Shown: piece by piece, positions 6,481 through 6,751 of the stretch
Numbering within the stretch: the first letter of the stretch is position 1
Layout of the letters: each line of letters begins with the position of its first letter
Assembly (NCBI GenBank): GCA_023424865.1
Contig: JAFADM010000260.1
Location: 1-6,751 of the forward strand
Source: Bacillota bacterium
GTDB taxonomy: Bacteria > Bacillota_A > Clostridia > DSM-8532
DNA length: 6,751 nucleotides
Direction: 5' to 3'
Translations under genes and position numbers: made by a program
Notes under the pieces: generated by a model
Told to the model about the DNA's origin: nothing
Databases searched by the model: none
The model's input: the letters and a program-made list of their open reading frames with translations, nothing else

Positions 6481-6509
6481 GACTAATAAGATATGTTACG
6501 CTATTAGTC
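6481..6509. promoter_or_regulatory. 8-bp perfect dyad over the ECF promoter, candidate operator
   Basis: GACTAATA (6481-6488) and TATTAGTC (6502-6509) form a perfect inverted repeat around 13 bases. It fills the space from the inner edge of the -35 box to the predicted start point. This position suits a dimeric repressor that blocks polymerase. The binding protein is unknown. Confidence 0.5.
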
Positions 6510-6515
6510 TATCAA
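6488..6515 (-). promoter_or_regulatory. Promoter of the ECF transporter operon
   Basis: Minus-strand TTGATA (6510-6515, five of six) is followed after 16 bases by TATCTT (6488-6493, four of six). The predicted start is near 6481, giving a leader of about 42 bases, too short for a riboswitch. An alternative pair, TTGAAT then TAGACT, lies slightly upstream, so the exact start is uncertain. Confidence 0.45.
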
Positions 6516-6575
6516 ACTTGAAACAGGGATTCAATAGGATAAAGGAAAAATAATCCTGTTAGCTGTGATCTTAGA

Positions 6576-6589
6576 TGTAATCGCTTTCC
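6576..6589 (+). promoter_or_regulatory. Possible catabolite-responsive element (cre)
   Basis: TGTAATCGCTTTCC agrees with the CcpA consensus TGWAANCGNTNWCA at every fixed position except the last base. It lies about 60 bp upstream of the ECF promoter and about 40 bp upstream of a right-facing promoter candidate. A single short match has a real chance of being accidental. Confidence 0.3.
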
Positions 6590-6625
6590 ACGCTAAGCAA
6601 AGATGGCTATAAAAGATTAGTGTTA

Positions 6626-6655
6626 TTGAGTCTTCTATGGAATCAATTGTATAGT
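6626..6655 (+). promoter_or_regulatory. Right-facing promoter candidate near the window end
   Basis: TTGAGT (6626-6631, four of six) is followed after 18 bases by TATAGT (6650-6655, five of six), predicting a start near 6662. This would drive a transcript out of the right edge, divergent to the ECF operon. The AT-rich setting weakens the call. Confidence 0.35.
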
Positions 6656-6751
6656 ATATTTAGAACAATCATAGCAAGTGATGGCTTTCGTAAGCTGGCG
6701 CTTTGGCACACCGTACCAGCCTTTGAGCCTGCCTGGCAACGAGGCTGTTGA
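6635..6751. other. Unassigned right edge, open frames on both strands
   Basis: The gene-free stretch 6439-6751 holds the ECF promoter and dyad, the cre-like site and this segment. From about 6681 the base composition becomes less AT-rich and looks coding-like. On the plus strand a frame opens at ATG 6681 (MAFVSWRFGTPYQPL..., 23 codons to the edge) with only AAGTG directly before it. On the minus strand a frame enters from the edge (...LKGWYGVPKRQLTKAI...) and stops at 6635. I recognise neither product. A partial inverted repeat, CAGCCT (6717-6722) and AGGCTG (6742-6747), is also present. It could be the edge of a gene or of a repeated element. Confidence 0.3.

Noticed and set aside
6439..6660. 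FMN or TPP riboswitch upstream of the ECF operon
   Set aside because: None of the conserved aptamer core motifs could be found on the minus strand, and the predicted leader is too short.
1..6751. CRISPR arrays, tRNA or rRNA genes, transposase genes
   Set aside because: No regularly spaced repeats, tRNA arms, rRNA blocks or transposase motifs were seen in the window.

Overview
This window looks like a chromosomal segment of a low-to-moderate GC Bacillota, most likely a member of class Clostridia (Lachnospiraceae-like). The evidence is AGGAGG-type ribosome binding sites, sigma-A-type promoters, a clostridial-style Hanks kinase, and an energy-coupling factor (ECF) vitamin transporter whose three protein types are typical of Firmicutes. 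Assignment below class level is not possible from the sequence.

Layout. (1) Positions 1-686, minus strand: the N-terminal 228 residues of a Ser/Thr protein kinase that runs off the left edge. Its -35/-10 pair sits so close to the gene that the predicted first transcribed base is the A of the ATG. (2) 744-1625, minus: a LysR-type regulator. (3) 1626-1866: a divergent control region with two interleaved promoters, one firing left into the regulator and one right into a permease. (4) 1867-3114, plus: a 12-helix APC-superfamily amino acid permease resembling the YjeH exporter group. (5) 3160-6438, minus: a complete ECF transporter in the order S component, fused double ATPase, T component, which converges on the permease gene. 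(6) 6439-6751: an intergenic control region with a dyad over the ECF promoter, a possible cre site and a right-facing promoter candidate. It ends in about 90 bases that I cannot assign.

How the parts work together. The LysR regulator and the permease form a classic divergent pair, where the regulator probably senses an amino acid or related molecule and switches on the permease. The three ECF genes make one importer: a small membrane S protein binds the vitamin, the T protein couples it, and the two ATPase halves in one polypeptide drive transport. The S protein belongs to the UPF0397 / ECF-ribofla_trS family and the ATPase resembles the YkoD group, so the substrate could be riboflavin or a thiamine-related compound. 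No riboswitch is visible to decide this. The kinase has its own promoter and need not belong functionally with the regulator.

I did not find a wholly new system. The most unusual signals are non-coding: the leaderless kinase start, a 57-base nested hairpin in the gap between the S-component and ATPase genes, a 29-bp dyad laid over the ECF promoter, and a 13-bp tandem duplication that creates the stop codon of the T component.
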